Positions 28,224-37,282 of a stretch of 64,000 nt of DNA are shown piece after piece. The stretch's first letter is position 1, and each line of letters starts with the position of its first letter. The translations under genes and the position numbers were made by a program. The stretch spans positions 124,001 to 188,000 of the forward strand of contig QXPY01000012.1 in NCBI GenBank assembly GCA_003583745.1, written 5' to 3'. Below the pieces are notes generated by a model. That model saw only the letters and a program-made list of their open reading frames with translations. It did not search any database and was not told where the DNA came from. This DNA comes from Rhodocyclales bacterium GT-UBC (GTDB lineage Bacteria; Pseudomonadota; Gammaproteobacteria; Burkholderiales; Rhodocyclaceae).

Positions 28224-30824
28224 ATGAAAACAGATACGCCCCAAACGATTTACCTCAAGGACTACACCGTTCCCGCCTACCTGATCGACACGGTCGATCT
28301 CGACTTCAATATCGAAGCCAGCGGCACGACCGTGACCAGCACGCTGGCCATGCGGCGCAACCCGGCTGCCGCAGCGCAGCCCCTGGTGCTCGATGGCGAA
28401 GAACTGGAAACGCTGGCCGTCCGCCTCGACGGCCAACCGGTGACGCCGACGCTGACTGCCACCACGCTCAGCCTCGACGCCCTGCCCGACGCCTTCACGC
28501 TGCAGACCGTGGTCCGCATCGATCCCGACAAGAACACCCGTCTGTCCGGCCTCTATCGCTCCAAGGACGGCTATTTCACCCAATGCGAGGCGCAGGGTTT
28601 CCGCCGCATCACCTGGTTCCTCGACCGGCCGGACGTGATGAGCACCTTTACCGTGACCCTGCACGCCGACAAGGCCGCCTTGCCCATCCTGCTCGCCAAT
28701 GGCAACCCCGTGGCCACCGGAGATGAAGCCGACGGCCGGCACTGGGCCAAATGGGCCGACCCGTTCAAGAAGCCGGCCTACCTGTTCGCCGTCGTCGCCG
28801 GCAAGCTCGATGGCCTGTTCGACACCTTCAAGACGGCCTCCAGACGGACGGTTCAGCTCGCCATCTACGTCGAGCCGGGCAAGCTCGACCAGTGCCCGCA
28901 CGCCATGGAAGCCTTGAAGAAATCCATGAAATGGGACGAAGAACGCTTCGGTCTCGAATGCGACCTCGACCACTACATGATCGTCGCCGTCGGCGACTTC
29001 AACATGGGCGCCATGGAGAACAAGGGCCTCAACATCTTCAACACCAAGTACGTGCTGGCCCGTAGCGACGTCGCCACCGACGTCGATTTCGAAAACATCG
29101 ACCGCGTCGTTGCCCACGAGTATTTCCACAACTGGACCGGCAACCGCGTCACCTGTCGCGACTGGTTCCAGCTGTCGCTGAAGGAAGGCCTGACCGTCTT
29201 CCGCGACCAGGAATTCGGCGCCGACCTGCACAACCGCCAGACCGCCCGCATCCGCGAAGTACGCGGCCTGCGCGCCGCCCAGTTCCCCGAGGATGCAGGC
29301 CCGATGGCGCATCCGATCCGCCCGGCCAGCTTCGTCGAGATCAACAATTTCTACACCGCCACGGTCTATGAAAAGGGTGCCGAAGTCATCCGCATGATCC
29401 AGACCCTGATCGGCCGTGACGGCTTCCGCCGGGGCATGGACGAGTACTTCCGCCGCCACGACGGCCAGGCGGTGACCTGCGAGGATTTCGTGGCCGCCAT
29501 GAGCGCCGCCTCCGGCTTCGACTTCACGCAGTTCATGCGCTGGTACAACCAGCCGGGCACGCCGCACATCGCCGCCAGCGGCAGCTTCGATGCCGCCAGC
29601 GGGCGCTACACGCTGCGCTTCGCCCAGTCCAACCCGCGCGCCTCGGACAGCGCGCCCTACCTGATCCCCATCCGCGTCGCCCTGTTCGATGGCGAAGGCC
29701 ACCTGCTGGCCGGCAGCGAGCACACCCTGCATCTGACCGAAACGACCCAGGAATTCCATATCGACAACCTGGCCGCCGAACCGGTGCCCTCGCTGCTGCG
29801 CGATTTCTCGGCGCCGGTGGTGCTCGATTTCGCCTACACGCCGGAACAACTGACCCTGCTGCTGGCCCACGAGGAAGACCCGTTCAATGCCTGGGAAGCC
29901 GGCCAGCGCCTGGCATCGCAGCTCATCCTCGAAGCCACCGCAGCGCTCGCCGCCGGCCGTACGCCGGTCTGGCCGGAAAGCTTCGTCACCGCCCTGCGCC
30001 GCCTGCTGCAGACCCAGGCCCAGCGGGGTGCCGCCTTCGTCGCCGAAGCCCTCACCCTGCCCGGTGAATCGACGCTGGCCGAAGCCCTGGCGGTGGTCGA
30101 TCCGGATGCCCTGCACGCCGCCCGCAACAGCCTGCGCCGCCACCTCGCCGAGCAACTGGAAGGCGAACTGGCCGGCCTTTACGCCGCCCTCGCCCCCAAC
30201 GCCGCCTATGCCCCAAGCAGCGAACAGGCCGGCCGCCGCGCCCTGCGCAACATCTGCCTGTCCTACCTGCTCGAACTCGATACCCCGGCGATCCGCGACC
30301 TGGCGCTGCAACAGTTCCAGCGCGCCGACAACATGACCGACCAGTTCGCCGCCCTGGGCGCGCTGGCCAACGTCAATGCCGCCGACTGCCCGCAACGCGA
30401 CAGCGCGCTCGCCGAGTTCTATGCCCGCAGGCAGAACGAAGCGCTGGTCGTGGACAAATGGCTACAGGCGCAATCGACCAGCCGCCGCCCCGACACGCTG
30501 GCCACGGTCAAGGCGCTGTGCGTCCATCCGGCCTTCGATATCGGCAACCCGAACAAGGTCTATTCGCTGATCCGCGCCTTCGGCGCCAACCTGGTCCGCT
30601 TCAATGCCGCGGACGGCAGCGGCTACGCCTTCATCGCCGACCAGGTGCTGGCGCTGCATGACCGCAACCCGCAGGTCGCCTCCCGCCTGGCACGCTGTTT
30701 CGACCGCTGGCAGAAGTTCGACGCCGGCCGGCAGGCGCACGCCCGCGCCGCGCTGGAACGCATCCGCGATCACGCCGGGCTGTCGCGCGACGTCGCCGAA
30801 GTGGTCAGCCGCGCCCTCGGCTAA
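28224..30824 (+). CDS. pepN: Aminopeptidase N (M1)
   Basis: 866 aa. The exopeptidase motif GAMENKGLN and the zinc site HEYFHNWTG (His 298, Glu 299, His 302) with the third ligand in KEGLTVFRDQEF are all present, and the numbering is nearly that of the E. coli enzyme. The downstream Tyr is in NFYTATVYEKGAEVIRMI. The C-terminal helical DUF3458 domains are complete. It removes N-terminal residues from peptides in the cytoplasm. The next gene follows after 2 bp. Confidence 0.97.
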   Translation: MKTDTPQTIYLKDYTVPAYLIDTVDLDFNIEASGTTVTSTLAMRRNPAAAAQPLVLDGEELETLAVRLDGQPVTPTLTATTLSLDALPDAFTLQTVVRIDPDKNTRLSGLYRSKDGYFTQCEAQGFRRITWFLDRPDVMSTFTVTLHADKAALPILLANGNPVATGDEADGRHWAKWADPFKKPAYLFAVVAGKLDGLFDTFKTASRRTVQLAIYVEPGKLDQCPHAMEALKKSMKWDEERFGLECDLDHYMIVAVGDFNMGAMENKGLNIFNTKYVLARSDVATDVDFENIDRVVAHEYFHNWTGNRVTCRDWFQLSLKEGLTVFRDQEFGADLHNRQTARIREVRGLRAAQFPEDAGPMAHPIRPASFVEINNFYTATVYEKGAEVIRMIQTLIGRDGFRRGMDEYFRRHDGQAVTCEDFVAAMSAASGFDFTQFMRWYNQPGTPHIAASGSFDAASGRYTLRFAQSNPRASDSAPYLIPIRVALFDGEGHLLAGSEHTLHLTETTQEFHIDNLAAEPVPSLLRDFSAPVVLDFAYTPEQLTLLLAHEEDPFNAWEAGQRLASQLILEATAALAAGRTPVWPESFVTALRRLLQTQAQRGAAFVAEALTLPGESTLAEALAVVDPDALHAARNSLRRHLAEQLEGELAGLYAALAPNAAYAPSSEQAGRRALRNICLSYLLELDTPAIRDLALQQFQRADNMTDQFAALGALANVNAADCPQRDSALAEFYARRQNEALVVDKWLQAQSTSRRPDTLATVKALCVHPAFDIGNPNKVYSLIRAFGANLVRFNAADGSGYAFIADQVLALHDRNPQVASRLARCFDRWQKFDAGRQAHARAALERIRDHAGLSRDVAEVVSRALG

Positions 30825-30826
30825 GC

Positions 30827-31426
30827 ATGGAAAAGCCGCACGCACCATCCTGCGAGAAAAACCGGCAACCGATCCTCGAGGTGCTCGCCGAGCACTTCGC
30901 GGACCGGCGGCAGGTGCTGGAAATCGGCAGCGGTACCGGCCAGCACGCCATTTTCTTCGCCGAACAGCTGCCGCACCTGCACTGGCAGACCTCGGACCGC
31001 GCCGAAAACCTGCCGGGGATCAGCGCCTGGCTGAACGAGGCGGCGCGCCCCAACACGCCGCCCCCGCTCGAACTCGACGTCGGCGGCAGCTGGCCGGCAC
31101 AACGCTACGACGCCGTGTTCAGTGCCAATACGCTGCACATCATGGCGTGGCCGTCAGTCGAACAGTTTTTCGCCCGGCTGCCCGATGTCATGACTACCGA
31201 CGCCAGGCTGTGCATCTACGGCCCGTTCAACTACGACGGCCGCTTCACCAGCGACAGCAATGCCGCCTTCGATCTCTGGCTCAAGGACAAGGCGCCACAC
31301 CAGGGCATCCGCGACTTCGAAGCGGTCGACGCCCTGGCCCGGCAAGCCGGCCTGGATTTGCTGGAAGATAGGGCCATGCCCTCGAACAATCGCTGCCTGA
31401 TCTGGCAGTTCGGCGCCAAAGACTAA
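30827..31426 (+). CDS. DUF938 SAM-dependent methyltransferase-like protein
   Basis: 199 aa. The N terminus SCEKNRQPILEVLAEHF and the motif I QVLEIGSGTGQHAIFFAEQLP are the DUF938 hallmark, followed by WQTSDRAENLPGI, FSANTLHIMAWPSVE, YGPFNYDGRFTSDSNAAFD and a C-terminal PSNNRCLIWQ. Substrate unknown. It is probably cotranscribed with pepN and its 3' end overlaps that of the convergent XRE regulator by 4 bp. Confidence 0.88.
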   Translation: MEKPHAPSCEKNRQPILEVLAEHFADRRQVLEIGSGTGQHAIFFAEQLPHLHWQTSDRAENLPGISAWLNEAARPNTPPPLELDVGGSWPAQRYDAVFSANTLHIMAWPSVEQFFARLPDVMTTDARLCIYGPFNYDGRFTSDSNAAFDLWLKDKAPHQGIRDFEAVDALARQAGLDLLEDRAMPSNNRCLIWQFGAKD

Positions 31427-32034
31427 TCCGCTGCCGGCGCCCCCGGCGGGTAATGAATCAGGTTGTGACAGACCGCCGGCACCGCGCCATGATTGCGGTA
31501 GCCGTGCGGCCGGTCGGCGGCGAAGCGGACCGCCTCGCCCGGCCCGAGCGGCTGCCAGGCGCCATCGACCAGCACATCCATCTGGCCGCGAAGGACGATG
31601 ATGTGCTCGACGACACCCGCCGCATGCGGCTCCGATAGCCGCTCGTAGCCCGGCAACAGCGTCAGTTCCAGCAACTCGAAACCGAAACGCGCCTCGTGCG
31701 GAAAGAGCGGCGCCACCAGCATGTCATCGCTGGCCGGCTTGTTGCGCAGGGCATCGGCCCGCCGGAGCAGGGTCTGCTCCGGCGCCTCGGGCGGGGCAAC
31801 CAGGAAGCTCGACAAGGAACAGTCGAAACCGGTGGCGATTTTCCACAAGGTGGCGACGGTCGGACTCGATTCGCCACGCTCGATCTGCCCCAGCATGGCC
31901 TTGCTCACCCCGCTTTGCTGCGCCGCCCGGTCCAGGCTCCAGCCGCGTTCGGCACGCAATTGGCGCAAGCGTTCGGCAAGGTGGCGGCTGACTTCCTGCG
32001 AGCAGGCGACTTCAGTGGCAGGCGGATTGGGCAT
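31423..32034 (-). CDS. XRE-family regulator with C-terminal cupin domain
   Basis: 203 aa. Residues about 17-72 form an HTH_3 domain (LRQLRAERGWSLDRAAQQSGVS, then KAMLGQIERGESSPTVATLWKIA). Residues about 110-195 form a small cupin barrel (EHIIVLRGQMDVLVDG, then LGPGEAVRFAADRPHGYRN), probably an effector-binding domain. It diverges from a BenE-type transporter gene; two matching palindromes in the 104-bp gap are the likely operators for both genes. Confidence 0.9.
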   Translation of the reverse strand: MPNPPATEVACSQEVSRHLAERLRQLRAERGWSLDRAAQQSGVSKAMLGQIERGESSPTVATLWKIATGFDCSLSSFLVAPPEAPEQTLLRRADALRNKPASDDMLVAPLFPHEARFGFELLELTLLPGYERLSEPHAAGVVEHIIVLRGQMDVLVDGAWQPLGPGEAVRFAADRPHGYRNHGAVPAVCHNLIHYPPGAPAAD

Positions 32035-32065
32035 GGCAAAACACTCGAAAGGCGACTCAAAGTTT

Positions 32066-32081
32066 GTGCGCTATAACGCAC
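32066..32081. promoter_or_regulatory. Palindromic operator 1 between the XRE-cupin and BenE genes
   Basis: GTGCG-CTATAA-CGCAC, perfect 5-bp arms, flanked by TT and AT that extend the symmetry weakly. Its centre is 29 bp from that of the second copy. Confidence 0.6.
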
Positions 32082-32091
32082 ATCTGTTAAT

Positions 32092-32113
32092 CTTGTACGT
32101 AATAACGCACAAG
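32092..32113. promoter_or_regulatory. Palindromic operator 2 between the XRE-cupin and BenE genes
   Basis: CTTGTACGT-AATA-ACGCACAAG, 9-bp arms with one mismatch. It shares the ATAACGCACA half with operator 1. It lies 25 bp before the BenE start codon. Confidence 0.6.
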
Positions 32114-32138
32114 CCGATTAAACCAGAAGGAGAAAGCA

Positions 32139-33302
32139 GTGAGCAAATCCATTGGCGGCTGGTTCGCCCTGTCGCACCTGTCGGCCGGCTTCATCGCCGT
32201 CCTCGTCGGCTATACCAGCTCGGCCGCCATCGTCTTCCAGGCGGCCCATGCCGCCGGCGCCACACCCGGCGAAATCGCCTCCTGGCTGTGGGCACTCGGC
32301 CTCGGCATGGGCGTCACCTGCATCGGCCTGTCGCTGCGCTACCGGACGCCAATCCTGACCGCCTGGTCCACACCCGGCGCCGCCCTGCTCGCCACCAGCC
32401 TGAACGGCATCGGCATGGCCGAAGCGATCGGCGTGTTTCTCTTCGTTTCCGCCCTGATCACGCTGGCCGGCGTCACCGGCTGGTTCGAGCGCATCATGCA
32501 CCGCCTGCCGAAAAGCCTGGCGGCGGCGATGCTGGCCGGCATCCTGTTGCGCTTCGGCCTCTCCGCCTTCGCCGCCCTGCCCGGCCAACTCGGCCTGGTC
32601 GGCGGCATGTTCGCCGTCTTCCTGCTCGCCCGCCGGGCGCTGCCGCGCTATGCCGTCCCGCTCAGCTTCCTGTGCGGCCTGCTGCTCGCCGCCCTGGCCG
32701 GCGACCTGCATCTGGCGGGGGTCAGCTTCGAACTGGCCCGGCCGGTCTTCACCCTGCCCAGCTTTTCGCTGCCCTCGCTGATCGGCGTCGGCCTGCCCCT
32801 GTTCATCGTCACCATGGCTTCGCAGAATGTGCCCGGTCTGGCCGTGCTGCGCGCCAACGGCTACACCACGCCCGCCTCGCCACTGCTTGGCTGGACCGGA
32901 CTGACCGGCCTGTTGCTCGGCGCCTTTGGCGGTTTTGCCTACAACCTGGCGGCGATCACCGCCGCCATCTGCATGAGCAAGGATGCCGACCCGGACCCGG
33001 CGCAACGTTACCGGGCCGCCGTCTGGGCGGGAATCTTCTACTTGCTGACCGGCCTGCTCGGCGCCACGGTCAGCCAATTGTTCGCTGCCGTACCGCAAGC
33101 ACTGATTGTCGCCATCGCCGGTTTCGCACTGCTCGGCACGATCGGCAACAGCCTGCACGGCGCGCTGGGCGATGAAAAGGAACGCGATCCGGCGCTGGTC
33201 ACCTTCCTGGTCACCGCCTCGGGCCTGAGTTTGTTCGGTGTCGGCAGCGCGTTCTGGGGATTGCTGTTCGGATTGTGCGCGGCGCAGCTACAAAAAAATT
33301 GA
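32139..33302 (+). CDS. BenE-family (benzoate/H+ symporter-like) transporter
   Basis: 387 aa with about 11-12 hydrophobic segments. It begins MSKSIGGWFALSHLSAGFIAVLVGYTSSAAIVFQAA, the usual BenE N terminus; TPGAALLATSL, PKSLAAAMLAGILLRFG, LFIVTMASQNVPGLAVLRANGY and FGGFAYNLAAITAAICMSKDAD follow in family order. AGAAGGAGAAAGC gives a good ribosome-binding site. Despite the family name, the substrate of most members is unproven, and no benzoate catabolic gene lies nearby. Confidence 0.9.
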   Translation: MSKSIGGWFALSHLSAGFIAVLVGYTSSAAIVFQAAHAAGATPGEIASWLWALGLGMGVTCIGLSLRYRTPILTAWSTPGAALLATSLNGIGMAEAIGVFLFVSALITLAGVTGWFERIMHRLPKSLAAAMLAGILLRFGLSAFAALPGQLGLVGGMFAVFLLARRALPRYAVPLSFLCGLLLAALAGDLHLAGVSFELARPVFTLPSFSLPSLIGVGLPLFIVTMASQNVPGLAVLRANGYTTPASPLLGWTGLTGLLLGAFGGFAYNLAAITAAICMSKDADPDPAQRYRAAVWAGIFYLLTGLLGATVSQLFAAVPQALIVAIAGFALLGTIGNSLHGALGDEKERDPALVTFLVTASGLSLFGVGSAFWGLLFGLCAAQLQKN

Positions 33303-33486
33303 ACGTCTGAGCAAAGACAACGACAAAGGCTCCAACCCCAAATATTTCCTTCTCGATACAAACCCATCCGCGTAAAATGCATTCCGCATTCCGGTCGTTG
33401 AACGCCGGAAGCAAAACAGGCGCCGGCAGGCGCTTGATGCAACGACCGCGGATCGGGTGGCAAGACACTCGAAAGAAGGAGCAATC
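33303..33486 (+). promoter_or_regulatory. Leader and presumed promoter of the response-regulator gene
   Basis: 184 bp without a gene. TAAAAT at 33373-33378 is a plausible -10, with only a weak TTCTCG (33350-33355) at 17 bp as -35. A strong AAGGAG at 33476-33481 precedes the TTG start. No terminator with a T-run is visible behind the BenE gene. Confidence 0.35.
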
Positions 33487-34056
33487 TTGGGAATCTTCGA
33501 ACGACTGAGAAACTGGTTGGCAGGCGATCGGCCGGCGCCAGAGAGCGCCGCCCCGCAGGCCCCGGCCGCTCCGGCCGGCGTCATGGTCGAACGGCGACAA
33601 CGCAAACGGGTGGATGCACGCGAAGGCACCCGCGTCCTGATCGTCGATGACTCCAAGACCATTTGCACCGTCCTCCGCAAATTCCTGCGTTCGGCCGGCT
33701 ACGACACGATCGAAACCTTCGATGCCGAGTCCGGTCTCGAGGTAATGAAGCAGCAGCAAATCGATCTCGTCTTCCTCGATATCATGCTGCCCGGCATGAA
33801 CGGCTTTGCCGCCTTGCGGACCATCCGCCGTGACGTCGCGACACGCGATATTCCCGTCATCATGATGAGCGGCAACGAACAGGCAATGGAACAATTTTTC
33901 GGCACCCGCATCGGCGCCGACGATTTCATGAAAAAGCCATTTTCCCGCCACGAAGTCTTTTTCCGGATCGAGCGCCTGCTGGACGACAACCAGGTGCCGC
34001 GGCGCATCGTTCGGGCCGGCCCGGCGCCGACCCCGGTCGAACCGCAACCGGCCTGA
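33487..34056 (+). CDS. Stand-alone response regulator (receiver domain, PilG/PilH-like)
   Basis: 189 aa from TTG 33487, chosen because AAGGAG lies 5 bp before it; GTG 33457 in frame lacks such a site. Residues 1-14 (MGIFERLRNWLAGD) are amphipathic, then comes a Pro/Ala linker and a basic patch (ERRQRKRVDAREG). The receiver spans about 48-165 with Asp 54/55, phosphoacceptor Asp 98 (VFLDIMLPGMNG), Ser 128 and Lys 150 (FMKKPF). The C terminus is a short Pro-rich tail. There is no DNA-binding output domain. The partner kinase is unknown. Confidence 0.88.
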   Translation: MGIFERLRNWLAGDRPAPESAAPQAPAAPAGVMVERRQRKRVDAREGTRVLIVDDSKTICTVLRKFLRSAGYDTIETFDAESGLEVMKQQQIDLVFLDIMLPGMNGFAALRTIRRDVATRDIPVIMMSGNEQAMEQFFGTRIGADDFMKKPFSRHEVFFRIERLLDDNQVPRRIVRAGPAPTPVEPQPA

Positions 34057-34064
34057 ATCGGCGC

Positions 34065-34844
34065 TCAGGCGCCCTTGATCAAAGCCCTGGCCGGCGCCCA
34101 CTGGCGTCGGCTCACCGGCAACTTCTCCGCTACGCCGCGCAGCAGGGCCCAGCCATAGGCTTCGGCATCGTCACCACCGGCCTTTTCGAAGCCGGCCAGT
34201 GCCGACTTGGCAACCAGCACGGCACGATGCAGGCGGATGAAGCGGTCCGAGAACTCGCTTTCCAGATGGGTCAAGGCGTCGTCCAGCAAATACTCGCGCT
34301 CTGCCGTGCGGGCCGTGACATATTTGAGATCCGCCTTGAAATAGAGCACCTCGGCGACCGGCACCAGAAGCAGGCGCCCCCGCTCGTGGCAGGAAAGATG
34401 AGTACGCCCGCCGCCCCGCACCTCCCGCCCCAGATTGGCCAGCAAGGCTGCGTCGGGACGCAATGCCAGGCTGGCCTTCTGCAAGGCGGTCAGCAAGCGC
34501 TGGGCGCGCACCGGTTTCAGCAGGTAATCAAGCGCATTGAGTTCGAAAGCCTGCACCGCGTAATTGTCGTAAGCGGTCGTAAAAATGACCACTGGCGGCA
34601 ATTCCAGCCCGGCCAGATGACCGGCCAGTTCAATGCCATCCATGCCTGGCATCCGGATGTCGGCCAGAACCACATCCACGGCCTGGTCACGCAGCAAGGC
34701 CAGGGCAGCCAGCCCGTTGCCGGCCTCCCCCACCACCTCGCTGGGCAACTGCGCCGCAATATCGCCGAGCAACACGCGCAGGCGTTCGCGAGCCAAAGGC
34801 TCGTCATCGACCAACAGGATTCTCAACGGCTTTTCCGACGCCAT
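34065..34844 (-). CDS. LytTR response regulator, AlgR-like
   Basis: 259 aa from ATG 34844. The receiver (1-125) has the acidic pair in LLVDDEPLARERL, phosphoacceptor Asp 62 (VVLADIRMPGMDG), and LDYLLKPVRAQRLL. The C-terminal LytTR DNA-binding domain covers about 150-255 (VAEVLYFKADLKYVTARTAE, FIRLHRAVLVAKSALAGFE). It overlaps the histidine kinase gene by 22 bp. The arrangement kinase-regulator divergent from argH is the same as algZ/fimS-algR in Pseudomonas aeruginosa, where it controls alginate and twitching genes; the target genes here are unknown. Confidence 0.9.
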   Translation of the reverse strand: MASEKPLRILLVDDEPLARERLRVLLGDIAAQLPSEVVGEAGNGLAALALLRDQAVDVVLADIRMPGMDGIELAGHLAGLELPPVVIFTTAYDNYAVQAFELNALDYLLKPVRAQRLLTALQKASLALRPDAALLANLGREVRGGGRTHLSCHERGRLLLVPVAEVLYFKADLKYVTARTAEREYLLDDALTHLESEFSDRFIRLHRAVLVAKSALAGFEKAGGDDAEAYGWALLRGVAEKLPVSRRQWAPARALIKGA

Positions 34845-35836
34845 GGCAACGTAATATTGACCTCGTATTGATCTGTCCCCGCCTGAATTTCCAGACGCGC
34901 CTCCAGATCGTAATACAAGGCCAGGCGTTCGCGAATATTCGCCAGCGCCATCCGGTTGCCAGTGGCATGAGCGGCCTGACCGACGGTCGGATTTGCGATC
35001 GAAATACGCAGTTCGTCGTCGCGCCGGGCGATGGCAACGCGCACCGTACCGCCCTCGGGGGCTGGTTCGATACCGTGATAGACGGCATTTTCCAGCAAGG
35101 GCTGCAACATCAAAGGGGGAATCGGCAATTCGAGCGGCATGTCGTCGATCGACCACTCGACCCGCAAGCGCTCCCCCAGCCGCAAATGCTCCAATTCAAG
35201 ATACTGCCTCCCCAAGGCCACCTCGTCGGCCAGGCAGACCAGTTCGCCGGGGTCGCGCATGGCGGCGCGAAAAAGATCCGACAGCGCTTCCAGCGCCTGC
35301 TCCGCCTGCTGGGGCCGGGCCCGAATCAGCGACAGCACGGCATTCAGCGAATTGAACAGGAAGTGCGGCCGGATCCGCGCATTCAGCGCCGCCAGGCGGG
35401 CTTCTGCCAGGGCTGGAGAAAAAGCCCGGGCACGCAATTCGAAATAGCCCAGCATCAAGGCGCTGGCCGCAGCGCTCAGCAGGGCCGCGCGCCCGACCGC
35501 CTCGCCGCCCCCGGCAAGCAGGAATTCGGCATAACTGACCCAGGCATAAGCCAGCCCGGCCATCATCAGCACGACAGCGCCTTGCGCCATGCGCATCGGC
35601 AGACGCCACAGCAGATCGCGCAACAGCGACAGCAAGCCCAGACCGCATAACAGCAGCGGTTCGACCAGCGCCGCCAGATCGAGGCAAACGCCCGGCCAGG
35701 CGGAAAGGGTCGGCGCCTGAATCAGCGCGGCCAGCATGGCCAGCAGATTGGCGCCACACAACACGCGCAGCATGACCCCGAAATTGCGCCAGTCGGGCAG
35801 GGGGTGAGTCGCGGGAAAGTGCCGTATACTTGTCAT
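34823..35836 (-). CDS. LytS/AlgZ-type sensor histidine kinase
   Basis: 337 aa from ATG 35836. Four to five transmembrane helices fill residues 20-132 with no recognisable extracellular domain. The phosphorylated His is His 158 in ARIRPHFLFNSLNAVLSLIR, the His_kinase-family signature. An ATPase domain follows (LMLQPLLENAVYHGIEP as N box, GNRMALANIRERLALYY towards the end). It signals to the overlapping LytTR regulator. The argH start is 57 bp away on the other strand. Confidence 0.92.
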   Translation of the reverse strand: MTSIRHFPATHPLPDWRNFGVMLRVLCGANLLAMLAALIQAPTLSAWPGVCLDLAALVEPLLLCGLGLLSLLRDLLWRLPMRMAQGAVVLMMAGLAYAWVSYAEFLLAGGGEAVGRAALLSAAASALMLGYFELRARAFSPALAEARLAALNARIRPHFLFNSLNAVLSLIRARPQQAEQALEALSDLFRAAMRDPGELVCLADEVALGRQYLELEHLRLGERLRVEWSIDDMPLELPIPPLMLQPLLENAVYHGIEPAPEGGTVRVAIARRDDELRISIANPTVGQAAHATGNRMALANIRERLALYYDLEARLEIQAGTDQYEVNITLPWRRKSR

Positions 35837-35893
35837 CTTTGATGCGGATTGCTCTTCAATTCGTCGCCTAACTGCCCATTTTAGACCAGAGTC

Positions 35894-37279
35894 ATGAATT
35901 CCAACGCCACGCAATATACCTGGGCCGGCCGCTTCTCCGAGCCGGTATCCGATCTCGTCAAACGTTATACGGCCTCCGTCGATTTCGATCAGCGCATGTG
36001 GCGCCAGGATATTCGCGGTTCGCTGGCGCATGCCCGCATGCTGGCCAAGCAGGGCATCATCGCCGCCGCCGACCTGGCCGACATCGAGCGCGGCATGGCC
36101 ATCGTCAGCGAGGAAATCGAGTCGGGCAAGTTTGAATGGTCGCTCGATCTCGAAGACGTGCACCTCAATATCGAAAAGCGCCTCACCGCGCTCGTCGGCG
36201 ATGCCGGCAAGCGCCTGCACACCGGCCGTTCGCGCAACGACCAGGTGGCGACCGACATCCGCCTCTACCTGCGCGATTCGATCGACGACATCCTGGCCCT
36301 GATCAAGGCTTTCCGTTCCGCCCTGGTCGACCTGGCCGAGAAGGAAGCCGCCACGCCGATGCCCGGCTTCACCCACCTGCAGGTTGCCCAGCCGGTCACC
36401 TTCGGCCACCACATGCTGGCCTATTTCGAAATGTTCGGCCGCGATGCCGAGCGCTACGCCGACTGCCGCAAGCGGGTCAGCCGCCTGCCGCTCGGCGCTG
36501 CCGCCCTGGCCGGCACGACCTACCCGATCGACCGCGAATTCGTCGCCGAACAACTGGGCTTCGAAGGCGTCTGCGAGAACTCGCTGGACGCCGTGTCGGA
36601 TCGCGACTTCGCCATCGAATTCACCTCGGCCTGCGCCCTGCTGATGATGCATATCAGCCGCCTGTCCGAAGAACTGGTGATGTGGATGAGCCCGCGCGTC
36701 GGCTTCATCCAGATCGCCGACCGCTTCTGCACCGGCTCCTCGATCATGCCGCAGAAGAAGAACCCGGACGTGCCGGAACTGGCCCGTGGCAAGACCGGCC
36801 GCGTTTACGGCCAGTTGATGAGCCTGCTGACCCTGATGAAGTCGCAGCCGCTGGCCTACAACAAGGACAACCAGGAAGACAAGGAGCCGCTGTTCGACGC
36901 CGTCGACACCGTCACCGACACGCTGCGCATCTTCGCCGACATGGCCAGCGGTATCACCGTCCGCGCCGAGAACATGAAGGCAGCGCTGACCCAGGGCTTC
37001 GCCACCGCCACCGACCTCGCCGACTACCTGGTCAAGAAGGGCCTGCCCTTCCGCGACGCACACGAAGCGGTCGGCCACGCCGTCAAGGCCGCCGAGCAGA
37101 AGGGTGTCGACCTGCCGCAACTGACGCTCGACGAACTGAAGGCCTTCTGCCCGCAAGTCGAAGCCGACGTCTTCGCCGTGCTCACCGTCGAAGGCTCGCT
37201 CGCCTCGCGCAACCACATCGGCGGCACCGCCCCCGAACAGGTCCGGGCCGCCATTGCCCGCGCCCGCCAACGCCTCTAG
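35894..37279 (+). CDS. argH: Argininosuccinate lyase
   Basis: 461 aa. [20 protein letters not shown] is the N terminus typical of Arg[14 protein letters not shown], and the superfamily signature [16 protein letters not shown] (catalytic Ser loop) are intact. It cleaves argininosuccinate to arginine and fumarate. Its stop lies 3 bp before the Ser/Thr kinase gene, so the two are likely in one transcript. Confidence 0.97.
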   Translation: MNSNATQYTWAGRFSEPVSDLVKRYTASVDFDQRMWRQDIRGSLAHARMLAKQGIIAAADLADIERGMAIVSEEIESGKFEWSLDLEDVHLNIEKRLTALVGDAGKRLHTGRSRNDQVATDIRLYLRDSIDDILALIKAFRSALVDLAEKEAATPMPGFTHLQVAQPVTFGHHMLAYFEMFGRDAERYADCRKRVSRLPLGAAALAGTTYPIDREFVAEQLGFEGVCENSLDAVSDRDFAIEFTSACALLMMHISRLSEELVMWMSPRVGFIQIADRFCTGSSIMPQKKNPDVPELARGKTGRVYGQLMSLLTLMKSQPLAYNKDNQEDKEPLFDAVDTVTDTLRIFADMASGITVRAENMKAALTQGFATATDLADYLVKKGLPFRDAHEAVGHAVKAAEQKGVDLPQLTLDELKAFCPQVEADVFAVLTVEGSLASRNHIGGTAPEQVRAAIARARQRL

Positions 37280-37282
37280 GCA

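Noticed and set aside
28191-30395. Minus-strand frame of about 734 codons opposite pepN
   Set aside because: pepN shows all M1 motifs on the plus strand; the antisense protein is compositionally biased.
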